Notes: generated from the sequence alone by a model not told the origin. A DNA stretch of 64,000 bases from Casuarius casuarius (GCA_003342895.1 PTFA01000483.1:76429-140428); one strand, 5' to 3'; shown: positions 46,601 to 61,778, counted from the first letter of the stretch. Made by a program: numbers and translations.

Positions 46601-49600
46601 ATATTCCTCGTCTTACAGAGTCTATCTTTCTTTCAGACATTTTTAACCATCTCAGATCTCATTTATTCTCTGAAGCAGCCAGTAATCTATTGCAATAGGT
46701 ACCAGCTGCCCTGAGAAGGATCAGACTCCTGAGGCGTATTGCAGTTTTTTCAACTCTGTCTCTAAGGCCTGAACAAAATGGAGACAGAAATGCTGCTAAC
46801 GTCCTTATAAAGGAAAGGGTCAGTCCAGAGCCACTGATTTGCCAGATGCCCTGTTAGTTATCCAGGTAACACAAGTCATGCTGCCTTTCAGAGAGAAGAC
46901 CAGTAGGACAGTTGTGACGAGATCACCGCAGGATCCTAGGAAGCAGACGGGCAACGAGAGAGAGTGGCAATTATAAGGACAATGCAAATTGAAGATGGGG
47001 AGCTAAGCCTGACAGACAAACCGAAAGGAAAGCTGCAGAGAGGGGAGAGTAGGTTTTAGAACTAGCAATGGCACAGATAAAATTTCCAAAACAGAATATA
47101 TTTGGGAAAGCTTAAAATACTCCAGATATACTGCCATTTTTGTTATGTGACTCAGTGTCAAATATTAAAATGGACTCTTTTAAAAAGGTACAACTTTTAT
47201 TAACCCATACCAGTCTCACTTCATTTTTCGACTCTGTGTGATATTCAGAACGAGCAACTTTGAGATGTTGAAATGCAGGCATTTTTCTTTAATGAATGTA
47301 AAACAGCTCTGTCATATTCCTTGAAACTGCAAAACTCATAACTTGTCAGTTTTATGCAGATTTAAATGGGATTTTATGGGACCTTCTCTCAGAATGAACT
47401 CAAGTTTGAAGACAACTGAAAGGAAATTCTAAAAAAACAAACAAAAAAACCCCACCAACAACCACAAGATCTAGTTGCAGCCACTTGCAAAGATACAGGA
47501 GATAACCATATACTATGACTGTAGCGTGCAAATGAGCAGGAACTGTTCTTCCAAGCATATTTTAAATTTAAAAAGATAAAATGTAGTCCCTCCTATATAG
47601 TGCTAGTTAACTGTGAGCATATTATGGGTATTACAGTTACCAGCCATCCCTTGCCTATAATGCCTAATAGTCAAGAAAGAGGGGGAAAAAAAAAAGACAT
47701 GAAATAAATGTATTCTCTAGGCAATAATCAGGGCTCAAATAGGACATCCATTTCAGGCACTGTTCCCGTCTGGTTTTATGGCCTCCTCTAGGATGAGATC
47801 AGCACTGCAGCACATGCTTTCTTGTAAGGATGCAGCTCAGATGAAACCAGAGATGAAAACAAGTGGAAGGAAAAATCAATAATCACTTCTGAATTATTCA
47901 TCTCCATGAAATATGAATAAAAATGCAAGTAAATCCCATCTTTAGAACAGTGATCCCAGGAGAATTTTCTTTATAGGAGTCAAACTACCACAGATTTACC
48001 TGCAGACTCATCAGTATCAAGTAAATTTCACAGGCAGAGGGGTTGGATTAGATCAAATCCAGACCATTCGCCTGAAGGCCAGTAACAAATTATGAACAGC
48101 CATAGCGAATTTCTGCAATTGCCACTGCCAAAATGAAGGCAGACAAAATCCAAAATAGGCTTTAGTTTAAAGCAATATATGACCAGGGCTGCTGGGAACA
48201 GGTCATCTGAAGGCAAAAAAAAAAAAAGAAAACCCTTTGTCTTATTGTATTATTTAAGGATTTTTTTTCCTGTCTTCATTTTGCCTTTTTTACCATGAGA
48301 AATTCAAGTCTCATCCAGCTTGTCTTCCTTAGAAGGTTCTACAGATAAGTAAAGGCCTATGTCACTAGAGGATAAAACATCCTGTTTCAAATATTCAAAA
48401 TGCATTCTACCAAATCCCTTTAATGAAGGGCTGAGAAATAAAAATCATGGAGTTATTCACAAGCTACTGCCTCAAGGACAGACCCATGTAGATTTATTAT
48501 TTCTTGTCATTCTCACATTAAAAAAAAAAAAAATCCACACCCACCAGGACAAGTATTGAAAAAATAAATAAAAAAATAAACACAAGAAACACCAAAAAAC
48601 AAAAACACTGCTACACTTCTTTCACTGCATCCTGAACAAAGAAGCAACCCTTTCCCTGTTGTTCCCCAAAATCTCATCATTATTCTTTCCCATCAAATTT
48701 AAGGGTTACTCTTTTTTTCAAAGTCCATTCAAACAAATCCTGATATGTAGAATCTTTATATGAAAGACACAATACAATAGGAGAACTGATTCAGCACAAT
48801 GCACTCCCTTCATTATCCACGAAGGATTCAAAAGGATTCAATGTTCCAGGATAAACCTACTTACTCTTTGCATCCATATATGCTTCAAGAGTGTGAGTTC
48901 CACAAGCTGCAGACAATATTAAACCACAATGTTCCATTTTAGAAGTAAGAGTAATAATTTTGTAGGGCAAATTTTATCTTAAGTAAAGCTACCAGTCACT
49001 GCAGTGATTTCAACTTTGGGAAAAATAAGTAGACTGAAGTATGACTTCAGAACTTGGATGTAAAAAAACTTGCAAAATTGGAAAGTTAGTTATCTGTGGA
49101 AATACAGAACAGGAAGAATAAATCTGACCAAACATTAATTTTTGGCTGTTTGTGTAAGGACTAACTTAGAGTAGGAAAATATAGCAGGTTTTCTATCAGA
49201 GCAGTATTCTATCGCCTTCTTGGAGTGAGTGAACCCTGTGATTAACACTTGTGGCAGATAGCTTATTCTCTATCATTTTCCCCCTAAGAGAGCAGAAACC
49301 TTTAGTTTTGCTGAATGGTTTCCTTTAATGAACATGTGCCTGTAGAACTCCATTTATTTCAGAGAAAGCAGGTCAAAGAATCACACCTACGCACAAAACA
49401 AGACATGAGATTGTGATGACCACCAGACCACGTAGGAACCATGTAGCCTCTAAGACACCCCTCTGCATGTGTGATTTTCATGCACGCAGCACACAGTCCC
49501 AATCTCCCTGTGTTTTATTACAGTCTACACCCTGCAAATTTGGCCCCCCTCTCCCCCCACACGCACGCACAAATCCCGGAGGTCAAGTCACCAAGCACGT

Positions 49601-52600
49601 ACCAAGACCTGGACTATGACTCACTGTTCTGTTGGGAAGCCTATGCAGAAAGCTGAGGACAGGTCTGATGCACTTGTATTATCAAGATGTTAAGAAAATA
49701 CAGTCCCACATTCTACAAGAATCTGTCGTTTCTACCAAAAGGATTAAAAACAGTTTTAAATGATGAACAGCCAATGAGCAGTTACTTATCACTGGAAATA
49801 TTTCTAGGGGAATCCCACACAATTGTTGCTAACAAAGAATCAATCAATTATCTGCAAGAAGATACAGTAACTGTTAACTGAAATTTCGTATTGGTACTAA
49901 AATCATCGACCTGATTTGTCTACTAGAACAGATACCTGTTGCAGACAAGAACAAGAAATTTACACCACACTTGTATGATGTTGGTTGTATTTTAGAAAGC
50001 CAAGACTCCATGCTTGAGAACAGCACACAAATTCTCAGTTTAACATAGAGAGCTGGCAGCTCTGTGGATTTATATGCAGGCTATTAAGAGTAACGGTGTT
50101 ATCTCGGCACATGCATTACAAAGACCACTACAGTCTTTTTTTTAAAATACAAGTTGTGATAAACTGGAAAAATCACAACAGAGTTACAAGCAATGCCTGA
50201 AGTCCAAACCCAGAAAAGTTAGTCTGATTTATAAAAGAGAATAACTCATGAGGTAGAAGGGAGAATGCATCTGCAGGCAATAAGATTTCTAATATAAGAA
50301 AACTCTTAAACCTAGCAGACAAAGGCAGAATGAAATATAGTAGCTGGAAGCCACAGTAGACAAATTCAACCTAGAAGTGAGGCATAGTTTTAAGCATGGG
50401 TAGTTAATCACTGAAAAGTTAGCATGGTTTACGGTAGACTGCTTGCTGCCCGATGGATTCAAGAAAACCAATGACTCTCCTTAAAGAGCCTGCATAACAC
50501 AAAAGTCATTGTACCATCCCCCCTTAAAAACAAAGATAGTTTAAAAGTTTGTTCAATTTAAAATAAGACAAATTGATTGTTTTCATGCAGTGAATTTATT
50601 TCCTTTGTAGTGCTCTTAGTTTTCTGAAGCCCAGACTCATGAATTGGCTCATTTCGTTCCCCATTGCTTCCTACAGGCTAGCAGGATAAAGCAGTAAGTA
50701 AAAAAATGCATGTGGAATAGGGATATGGTGCAGATCTTCTGCAGTAGTAGATTTACCCTACCAAGAAAAAAGAAAAAGTAGACTGTGTCTTCATTCAGCC
50801 TCCCGAAGTTTCCAAATCAAGCAGCAAGGCATTCCATTATACAGAATAAAGCGAAAGCAAGATGATACTCCAAAAAGATAGATGCTTCCAGGTCCAAAGC
50901 CCTTAATGATGCTTGTTAACTCCACTTCAAGGCTTCCTGGCACAAAGACTATTATAATTTCCTAATATCAGATAGAAAGCATGTCATCTCAGTTTCCTCA
51001 GGAATGAAGCACCACCAGATCAGGAAATGGTGCCTTCAATTCTGCAATTCTAAATTTTTAGGGCAGGCGGGGGGAAAGAGAATATGTTCTGGCAATGGCA
51101 GGGTTAGTGGGGCAAGGCAAAATCCTGGAACAGAGCTTGTAATAAAATCAGGGACATCTGTTTTATAAGGAGGTAGGAATTATGGCATTAAAATTGTAAT
51201 AGCACATGACAACAATTAATCTCATGGTGAAACAGGATTAACAGACTCCCTCCACACTGTTTTTTCACTGTTCTGAATCTGTACCCAGTGGAAGAGTTTA
51301 TTTCCTCAAATAGCAGCTAAGATCCTGGGCAAGATCACTTCAGAGTGCTTAGCTCTTTCGTCCCAGCCGAATGCGGCAGAGCACCACAAGCAGTGCTGTC
51401 ATTCTTCAGGCTGAAGGCCTGTCGCCGTTTCACAGCAGGGCACATTCAACAGAACACCTCGTGCACTAGTACGGGAAGTTGATGACACGGCTCATTTCTG
51501 TTGCATCTAGCACACTGATGCCCCCAGCTGCTCCAGTCTAGACTGGAGCAGCAAGAGACGGTGCATTTGCTGGCTGTAAGTTGAGATGCTTTCCATTTTG
51601 TGAGGCTGCCCTGGAAAGCATTGTGGAAACTGGAAATGCAAACTTTACTAGATGTATCCATGAGCTCAGGCAGAGTAACAGCCAAACTGCCTCAGCCCTG
51701 GGCACTCGGTCATACCAAGAGGCAGGTGCTGGCACATCCAAAGCCACTTACCTCCATCTCTTTAAGCATAACGCTCAAGCAAATGGGAAATAGGGACTGA
51801 GAGCAGCTAGTCAGAGGCTTCCTGCTCAGGCCCATGCCAATACTAGGGATTCTTTGAAAGCAAAGGGAGACAGTTGGGGAACTGCACTCGAAGTAGTATA
51901 GTAGAATGAAAGAGACTGAGAAGTCTGCCAGAAAATTGTGCACAGATGTTGCAACTGTCATATTCAAGATTTTCATACTTAATCCTCTTTCCTTGTTGCT
52001 CCTCTTGTTCCTCTGAGCAAGATTCAGTTCACAGGGATTGGAAGAGCCTACTCTAATAGCCGCTGAAGCCAGGGACACTAAATGAGAACAAGGTGGACAT
52101 TGCCACAATGAACTAACAATATACTAAGAATGCATTAACAAGGCTTTTATTACCAGTGTCTAAATATTAGTGATACTAGAATTCCAGTAACATTTATACC
52201 AAATCACCCAAAGCTCATACAAGCTTGTAATAAGTGTCTCTCGTTCTCACCAGTTCTACTAAACACTGACAACAGCATGAAACCCCTGAAGAGTAGCAGA
52301 CTCCAAGAAAAGGAGTGTGCTAGAACGAGTCTTACTTGTGAGGACACTCCGTCATTGCAGCTGGCATGCTTACAGTGAGTGCAACCAAACCTCTGACAAC
52401 TGAGAGAATGCCGCCTTTGTCAGTTAGAAAAGTGTCACTGCAATACTGCAAAAATCAAAGTAGTTCTGTGTGCAATGCCTGCGATAAACAACATGAAAAA
52501 ACTACCACAGAGCACTGTTTACAGAAGCATCAAGCCTGTCTTTGAGAACATAATTTTTATTTGCAGCACATAGATCCTGTTCTGCAGCACATAGATCCTT

Positions 52601-53519
52601 CATAATCTGATATTCAGTGACAGAAAGCTGCTAATTTGACAAAATGGAGACAACTATCTTTAACAGCTTTTTGGTTGTTTTTCTGCTGGTATTGAGTGGA
52701 ATTGAGTGCTCCTTTTTCTTTTGTTCTCAGCTGGTTATCTCAAAGCTGCTGAACACTTCTTATTTCAATAAAATTAATATCTTATTAATAAAAAGTAGAG
52801 GTGGGAGAATAAGGCTAGCCAGTCAATGGAAGAAAAAAAGGCTATTCTAGGAAAAATAGAAAAAGAATTAAAATGGGTTATGCACCAAAAGATGGCAGGT
52901 GCCTGCTGTGAAAGAACTTACATAAGGTGCTAAAAACAGTGCCTCCAATCCTTGAAATGCCTGAGTTGTCAGAACGATAGAACCGGATTCACCAAGGTCA
53001 GGAAAGACACTGCTCCAAGCACTCAACCGCTGAGTTTTAACAGCCAATTCAGCTTTACAGCAAAAGGTCCCAGCTTCCAGAACTTGAGCCAGCAGTGCAC
53101 TGACCTTAGCTGAATTTCATGGGAGCCAGTCAGATATCAGAGGATGTTGAAGCCTGGAGTTCAGGCACGGGTTTTATATTGTGGTGATGCCATTCATGAA
53201 CTACATCTGAGGATGAGAACCGGAAACCTTAGATTTATTTTCAAGTATTATAAGAAGTTGCATAAGTCAGCAGTTACAGGGAGACAATAACACTAAATAC
53301 TCATTCAAACAGGGAAACACAGTATTTTGCTAAAGTTCTTATATGATAATAGGCTGTGTTCCAAGAAAGTGTTTTTCTCATTTTTAGGTGTACAGCTTTA
53401 TGAAGCCCATTATCTCTGGAAAGCTAAAAGATGATCTAGGATAGCACTGTAATGCTGTTGCTGCTTATGAAGATAATGCAGAGCATCATGTACATTGATT
53501 CAGGTTTAGCTTAGATAAT
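46601..53519. other. No gene recognised
   Basis: About 6.9 kb of AT-rich sequence with several A-rich runs (47430-47455, 48520-48605) and a 21-base tandem duplication at 52562-52603. No conserved coding sequence was found. Confidence 0.6.
52562..52603. repeat. tandem duplication, 21 bp unit
   Basis: The 16-base core 'tgcagcacatagatcc' occurs twice, 21 bases apart and adjacent. Confidence 0.9.
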
Positions 53520-53800
53520 CAAAATGATTAACGGTTGAACAGCCACCTTAATACAGACAGCATCTGTAGGTTCAAAGGGGATTATACAACTTTTACTAAA
53601 AGAAGTAGTTGGGAACGTGCCCTTTAACATCCCTAATCCAAGCATTATGCATAGTGAGGGCATATGAGGGAAAAGGACAATCAGAAGCAGATAAGCTCAT
53701 GTGCTCTCCTTAAATTGCATCTCCTATTGCTAATGCTGAAGACAGAATATTGGGCTAGCTAGACCACTCATCTGATTCAGTAAGGCATTTCTTATGCTAC
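53520..53800 (+). mobile_element. ancient CR1-like LINE 3' tail
   Basis: The plus strand carries 'acagacagcatctgtaggtt', 'atattgggctagctagacca' and 'cagtaaggcatttcttatgc'. These correspond, as recalled, to the 3' end of old CR1 copies ('...gggctagatgaaccactggtctgacccagtaaggcattcttatg'). The boundaries are approximate. Confidence 0.65.
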
Positions 53801-54376
53801 TTATTTTTGAAAAGCTAAACAGAGCTTGCACCTTGCTATTCAGTATATATGATTTTATATAAGATTAACAGAATCACAGCATCTATAAAAATTAGGTTCA
53901 TAGGAATAACACTTCATATGAGTACATTTTACAGCATTTTCCCGAAGCCTCAGTTTCAAATGTATACCGAGTATGTACAGAAGTGTCAGACACATGGTAG
54001 GTTTAATGCTTATATGAACTTTGAAGTGAAAAAAGCATCATTTGCCATTTCATGCAGTAATCAACATTTCAATAGAATAGCATGAAAGCAAGAACCTGAT
54101 GTTCAACTAACTTTTGTTTAGCTGAAGTGCAAGAAGAATATCTAATTGAGGCTCTGGATTCTTATTTTCACCAAGTAGCCTTTTGGGTGTCACAGTAACA
54201 ACCATAATACATATCCGATGAACAAAGGAACATTTTAAAATACAGAAAGCAAGAAAGGAAAACATGTAGAATGAGGATCAAATACAAGCTTTGAGACCAA
54301 GGTGTGCATAGTGAACTCAGGCATTATCATCTTTTACCTCATCAGGTTTGTAACTTAATGCAGTATGATTTGTGCC

Positions 54377-54416
54377 GCTAGTGTAATTAATGCTAGTGTA
54401 ATTAACACTAGTGTTT
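54377..54416. repeat. tandem repeat, 15 bp unit
   Basis: 'gctagtgtaattaat' is followed by 'gctagtgtaattaac' and a partial inverted 'actagtgttta'. Confidence 0.85.
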
Positions 54417-54526
54417 AACCCCTGCAAAGTTGAATTCCTCCCGTAAGTTCTAATCAGGCAATAAAAATGGACTCTTCTCCTAACCTGAGTTATTTGGGAC
54501 TTTAAGAGTATGCTTCCAAAACAAGC

Positions 54527-54568
54527 AAGCAAACAAACAAAACAAAAACAAACAAACAAACAAAAACA
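54527..54568. repeat. (AAAC)n simple repeat
   Basis: A run of aaac/aaaac units that gives the cysteine/phenylalanine-rich minus-strand frame seen here. Confidence 0.92.
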
Positions 54569-56344
54569 GAACACCACAGCTGCCTTAAGGGACTATAAAG
54601 CTATATCCTCAGTGGGCTGGGGCAAATATATCAGTGTCTTCAATTGGCATTAGATGTAAAGCAAAGGATGTCTGAGGACCTGGAGCATCAGTAGGATGTG
54701 ATACACGTGCCTTAGGCCTAACGTGACAGGCTTCAGAGCCTGATGGCCAGAAGCCTCAATGCAGCTAGTTACTGTGACACAAACCCTGCTGTCTTTCATC
54801 ATAAAACATTAAATTTGCAAAGCATGCAAGCTAGTACTTGAAGTGTTTACTATTTCTAATAATCCTTTTACTCTGAGGCAGGAAGAGTGTTCTAGAAGAT
54901 CAATATTTCATTATTTCAAGCATTTGTTCAAGCAAATTCAACTTGAAAGTTGTTCTGAGTTGCTTGATTTTCAATTATGTAATTAAAGTTATTTTGAAAA
55001 AAGTTTTCTGAAGATTACCTCACAAAATACAGTCTGAGAGGTAAGAGATCATTGGAATAGCTATTGAGCTATTTAAAGCCCTTTAGTTCCTCTGGCTGGA
55101 AGGAGCTGCTAATATTCCTACGGAAAGCAGAACTAATGTTTTCAGAAGAATAAGGAGTAGTTTTCTCTGAACATCAAAACTGAACCTATATCAGAAAGCA
55201 GATTTCTCTTGCACTGAGAAACAGCTATTCTGAGCATTTCTATCTTGCCCCATCTCAACTTCTATTGGAAAGAGACAGACCCTCTCTGCTTGGGAGATCT
55301 ATTAACATGCAACATGAGGAGACTGTGTACATCATCTCAAACTACTGTGCCAGACAATGGCAGTTGGCGACAGTGCAAAAATGCATCTGGAGGTACCCTC
55401 ACCATAAAAGAGCACACAAGCCTTCAGTATTTCACCTTGAATTGGTTTCACGCTTCTGTTTACTTGTCATAAGCACTTACTAGCTCCCAGCTTTTCCATG
55501 CCACATACAAAGTTTTTGCCACACAAAGTCCTCCATAATTATTTCTACCTTGTTCTCTCTGTTCTCCTACTGTCACCCAGGACTACTACTTTTCCTTTTG
55601 GTCAGGTCATCTTCATCACATCCATGCTCGATTTCTTGCTGTCACTATGGTTTCCCATCCATAAACTATATATAATCCCTATAAACTATGCTGTGGGATC
55701 ACCCCTAGAGCAAGAGTCATGTTGTTTGTGACACCAAGAGCCAGCAGTTAAAAGTATCATAAGTCAGCTTTCATTGGTGCTGTCAGGTATCATCTGTACA
55801 ACGACCTCAATATTATCAGCTCTGCCCTCAGTTTTCCTCCTCTCATTTGTACCGCATTTGAGACTCATTTGTTCCACATCATCTGGAAACAGACGAAGAA
55901 CTTGTTAGAGCAACAACTGGGTCCTCTCTGTTCCCACAAAATGTTGCAGTTGCAAATGCAGTTTAGAAGTGATTACTGTAACCCTGAGTGAGGAATTGCA
56001 GATTGGAGAGTCTTGGAGCATTCTGTTATATAGACTGTTTTACTTATTTGTGTTGCATTACCTTCCTTCACCTGATAGACTGTTTTTTGGCAGTGGTGTC
56101 AAACTTTTGCTGTAGAGTAAGAAGCCTTTTGTATTAAATAAAAGGTCAATGAACTACTCTAACTTTACAGTAACTGCTGTGCTCCTGCTGACTTATCCCA
56201 AGCACAAAGTGAAAACATCAGCTTTGAAGGGAATGAGGTCCCAAGATTAATGCACATACTTCTGAGAAGAGTTTTATCCTCCTGAGACATTGCTAAGCAT
56301 ACTAGTGTGGAACTGCATGTCCCTCACAAACAAATCTTTCAAAT

Positions 56345-56460
56345 AGCATAGAATCATAAAAACTCATTAATTCCACTCATTAAAATCATTAATTGGAAGG
56401 GACTTCAGGAGATATCTGGTCCAACCTCTGGCTCAGAGCAGGACTAACACCAAACTACGG
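56345..56460 (-). mobile_element. CR1 LINE 3' fragment
   Basis: 'attggaagggacttcaggag', 'atctggtccaacctctggct' and 'cagagcaggactaacaccaa' match the reverse complement of a CR1 3' end of another subfamily. Its outer edge is interrupted by a short local duplication (cattaattcc/cattaattgg). Confidence 0.9.
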
Positions 56461-56634
56461 AGAGGAAGAGGAAACACACAGTTGCAGCCATTCTGTTCTC
56501 TAGCTGAACAGCACCTACTGTTTAAAACTTTCCAATTTTATGTATGCCCACGTTACTTACTCCTTTTGCATCAATATTATGAGTCCATAGAGAGATCCCC
56601 TCTGAGGGATCATTTTGCTGCATTCCATGCGGAA

Positions 56635-56670
56635 TACTTACTTCCATACTTAATTCCATACTTACTGAAT
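56635..56670. repeat. 12 bp tandem triplication
   Basis: 'atacttacttcc', 'atacttaattcc' and 'atacttactgaa' are adjacent. Confidence 0.85.
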
Positions 56671-59600
56671 CACTCCATTGGGGCGTGCAAGTGTCCAGAT
56701 TGAGGCGGATCTGCTCTCTGGACTCACGTAGCCTTTAGGATACTTATTCTGTCAGGATCTGCCTGGCTGTTCTTGCCTTAAGTGCTGCTAGGGGACTCTA
56801 ATAGTGACACTCTTAGTAGTGTCACATGTGCCAGCTGTACACACTTGCCACAAACCAAGTAGCCACCTGTAGTAACTGACCTGCTGCAGAGAACGACCCA
56901 CGTTCCCTGGATAACTAGGCCAGAATCTCACATCTATGCTGCTGACTGCTTCAGCACACCAGGAGGAAGAAGCAGGAGGAGATGAGGGCCAGCTGCATTT
57001 CTCCTTTTCCAAAAAGTACTAAAGCAAAGATGTTGTGCAGAGTCAGTAGGAATGTGTAGTGCCACAAGAAATTCTGCAGATGCATGTTAATGGAAGGGGG
57101 CTCCAGGGAAGAGTGGTACCACATCCAGGACCACATTAAACTTTAAGCCTCCAATGTGAGATGAAGCCTCTAGGGACAATTCAAACTCCCTCAGTGAAAT
57201 CAGATGAGCTGAGAAGAATCTGCACTAGGATAGACTCCCCTTTGTCTCCGAGATCTTGTTGAATAGGGTCATGATACTTAGTGATACCACAATACAAAAA
57301 CAAAAAAACACAAAACCAAAAAAAACCCCCACACTGTACTGTAAGAGATTTAAGTAGTATTACCCACCGCTAGCAGACAAACTGAAAGAGCTGTAAGTTA
57401 CACTGTTTATTCTTAGGAAAAAGCCATGCACCACTCTCTTCTCTCCCTGGTCCTTCACAAACAGAAGGCTTCCGAAGCTACTGAACTACCAGAGACATTA
57501 CTTTTGTTACAGACTGCCTGCACAGACTTTCAGATAATGAACAGATTTTCAGGGACTTGTCCAAATAGCCACACCGACACAATCCTGAAACATAAGAGCA
57601 TATTTGTTCACCTGACCCAGAGGACAGACTCAAACACAATGGCAGACTTGCTAAGGGGACTAGAGGCCTGTCTATTTAGGGGACCTATGCATAAGTAAAA
57701 GGTGTAACTTAAGGTAGAAAGACAACTTTTTTTAGACAAAGTGCGTCTCAGAACTGGCCTGCCTTGCTCCCACTGAATGGGAGCTATTACCACTTCCTAT
57801 AGATTTTGCCTAAGTTACAACTCATCACACCTACGATAGTGCTATTGGTAAACATGATTAAGAATCTATGCCAGGAACTATTTTACAGCTTATTGGAGAA
57901 AAGCAGCTTCCCTCAGATTAGCTTATTAAATTTGATAAAAAACAGCTTATTTCTTTGGAATATCACTTATGAGGAGGCAAAAACATCTGGGAATTGCCTT
58001 ACATTGCAAGAGCCACACCGGCATAAACAAGACCTTAACTTGAATTGCAGCACGTCAGGAAATCACATATAGAGATTATGCTTCAATATACCCTGTATCA
58101 AAATTTTTCTGTAGGATAAACTAGAACTGGACTTTATCCCAGTTAACAAAAATTTTCTACTGAACAGATAAGAGGGACAGAGACATATCAGGCCTATCAG
58201 GGATGGTTTGCAGATGAGTCCCTCTAGGAAATGCTGAGAATTGTTTTAGAATATGAAGCGCATTCCTTTGGTGCCTAAACACTGCCACTTTCTCTCTATA
58301 ATGGTACCGAAGCATAGCAGTGCCAGAATCTTGAGCAACAATTTGATTGAGCCAGCTCTAGAACTCTTTCTCCACTGTGCTCTGGTTAATACATAGCAAC
58401 ACATGGAATTTTTACATCAAGGAAAAGCCAGGATAGCATGAACATGAAATGCATTTTCAGCTCTACTAGATCCTGCAGATGACTATGGCTGCCTAAAGTC
58501 TGCAGTGCAGCACCAGAACTATTATACTAGAAAGGAAAATAAGATATCAGTTTCCTATTTTGCTCTCTAGGAAGATAGAAACCCTACTTACAGATCACAA
58601 ACTGTTCTACTAAAGAGACTTACCATTGTTCTGTTGCTTAGTTGAGACCACTAATATCTGTCAAATTAAAAGCATAATTGTACCTATTAATCTGCATTTC
58701 TATACAGATGAGATAAAATTACTGCTACTGATCAGCACATATTTCAGTGAAGTAAGTATACGAACAGACCACAGTTCACATTATCAGTATCCTATCCCTA
58801 TGCATGCTCTTTTCAAAGCAAATACTGAATACATTTTACTGTACTACATGCCTAATGCTGAGCACTGCTGGGGAAACAAGCCAGTATCTCTACACTCTAG
58901 TGCTATAAAGCAAGATTTTTTTCATGTCCTATGGTACCACAGCACTTTTAACAAGAGATTAATGATAGCCTAGACAATATTTTACAAATGAAATGTCAGC
59001 AATAAGAAGCTGTTTGTCCATAAGATCACAGTGTATGAGTAGCAGAATAACAAGAACCTACAGTTCTTCAGACTGCATCACTAGTATCTCAGTACTTTCC
59101 CTGAATTAGAACTGTGCGAGGAAGCCCACAGTAGAGTCCATAAAACCTTCAGGCCTTGTAGGAGTCAGGTCTGGGGAGAATATAGGTAGCACTTATTATT
59201 TTTAAGATCTTCAGTTATGAGGGAAAACCTTCAAAGAGATAATGTCATGCTTTAAGGATGCCAGATATTAGTCTAATTCAGTCTGCTACTTTACAGCTTG
59301 AATTAAAATAATGCTTTGCTTTTAGTTACGTTGGCCCAGAGATAGAACTGTCCTGCCATACACAAATGGAGACATTGTAAGATTAGGTCATCTTTTGGGT
59401 CCTGTTCTTTTATGGCACCTCTAAGCCATAGCCATAACAGAGGTATTTACAGAGTAGCTATATGCTGACTCATGAAGAGTTTGAAAGTTAGAACAAGGAA
59501 CAAAGGAGTGTTTGGGGAGCCGGAGGCCCCACAGGGGTAACACTGGACTGTCACTGGGATGGCCACTACCTCCTACACAAGCTGAAGCTTTATTGTTTCT

Positions 59601-61778
59601 TGTTTCCAAGCCTGAATGTAACAGGATGCAGAACTTTAACCTGGAGGTGACAAATGCACACATGACCATTATCCCAAATGAAGACTGGATCAGAAGGAAA
59701 AAAAACTGTAAGCAAGACAATATTGTAAGCTTTATACTTTCAGCAATCAGTGGGGTTTGATTATCCAATTATGGATATGCCAATCAAGGAAGACTTCAAT
59801 AGAAAGGGAGGTCATCAACTCAGTTTGAGTTTCTTCTTAACTAGCAACAGTTTTCATATTGTTCTTTCTAAAAAAAACTGCCATACACAACCCATTCTAT
59901 TGTTGCTCGAGAATATTTTCTCTAATGGTCTCTTCCACATGCATATTAGAGCTTCCAGATCCACATGATACCTCAAGAAAACACACTCCTTTAACAGGCT
60001 CTAATGATCTGTTTGGGTCAGATATTTTTCCTCTCCATTGAATTCCTTTCAGATTTGGCAGTTTTGTTTTGTTTTTTTTTTTAAATGCAGAATAAATCAG
60101 ACCTTAGCTTGGATGTTTGGACTGGTTACTTCTGCTCATAGCAGTATTCAGCTACCATGACAGACAAAATAGAAAACTCTTGATAGCTCGCTGCAGTAGT
60201 ATAATGTTGTAACAGTTTGTGTCAGTTGGTTAGGGGTTCTAGAGTTTAAATCCTCAGAACACTTGTAGAAAACTGGGCATTTAACATGTTACTGCCTAAC
60301 CAGTTATAGTAGTACAGGACAACTTAAGTAAGGTATGATTGCTATCATGCTTAAAATGAACAGTTAGCTCAAATACTCTTTTCCAAGCTTCACTAGAAAA
60401 AAAAAAATGAATTTTTACCACAAAGCAGCTTTGTTTCTCAGGACAGAAATGGCTGTGAATGGCTAGCAAGAATAACATTTGTATCTGATGTTCCTTTTAG
60501 AGGTGAGATAAGGTCACATTCAGACCAAGACCGTAAGTCTGTTTGTGTTGAATGCACAAAAAGATGGCAACTCATGTATTATTAGCTACAGAAATTAACT
60601 AATCAGAAATAAATGAATGTAACAGCACACTGTAGAGGCCCACTGTGAGGCCCCTAAGGATGTGTAGGTGAACAGATATCCTTCATTTGTGCTGTTTGCT
60701 TCTATTCCGAGGCTGTTCTGCCTCATCCAAGATTTTATGGTTTGAAATATGTATCCAGTGTTCCATAATAGACTTTAGTGAAGTTAGAGGGGACATTAAA
60801 GTCTCATTCATACAAGCCAGACTAATGTTGCTGGGAATAGTTAGTTAACGTTGCGGTCTGCTACCGTTGCTCTGGTCTAATGATGTTTGGGAAAGACATG
60901 CTGGTTTCTACCATCTGGCTATAACATTTCCAGAATGTAATGCTCTTAAGTGATCTCTCCTCATGTCAGAAAACTGGGAATCCTTGATATTCTGCAGGGA
61001 TGCGGGCAAAGCTGCACAAAACGTGAAGTCGGAAGGTGGCAGCTTCCCTTGGATGACCTGGGCCAGGCGTCCCAAGACTTCCAATTCTAAGGAGCTGCAG
61101 GATCATACTCTCCTTTCTTTATGAAGGGCCAACACGATCCTCCTTGCAATGGGGACCTGAAACAGAAGTATTGAAGTAATCCATAGGCATGATTCTATAC
61201 AGACTGCCTGGGCAGCAGCCATTCAGTCTCATCTGAATCACCAGACACTCCCAATTTCTATCTATGCCTTCATTACTAGAGAAACATTACCTTGATATCA
61301 CCTGTCATCACCTTGCAGAGCTGATTGTGTTAGGATCAGGTACATGACAGCTGAGAGCCAACATTTCAGAAGTTGAGTTATTTGGTATAGTTTTCACCTG
61401 AGCAGGAACACAAAGCATGCACTGGCAGGAAGAGAGAGCTATCATTAGGACATCTATTTTTAGGTGGGAGTAATTGTCCAAGTTCCTTCCTCTAGATTCT
61501 TCTAATTTCTGATACCCAACCCTAGTCAGATCATAAGTGCTCCATGAGTCACAAATGCAAACCTTCCACCCCAAACTTTAGTCAGGTTATAAATCTTCCT
61601 TTCCACAGCTCTCTAGCAAAAACTTTTTTTGGATGACTGGACTTTGCTCCATCCCTGATTTAAGACCATATTTTGCTTCTTGCCGCCATGCGTTAGTTGA
61701 GCATACAGTTAAGCTGCTCATTTCCTTTGCATTAAGTGTAAGTTAGACTCCTCAGACTGGGAGTCTTTGTAGTTCCTC

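Larger units (their letters stand above)
53801..56344. other. No gene recognised
   Basis: AT-rich sequence with two short tandem repeats (54377-54416 and 54527-54568). No conserved frame was seen. Confidence 0.6.
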
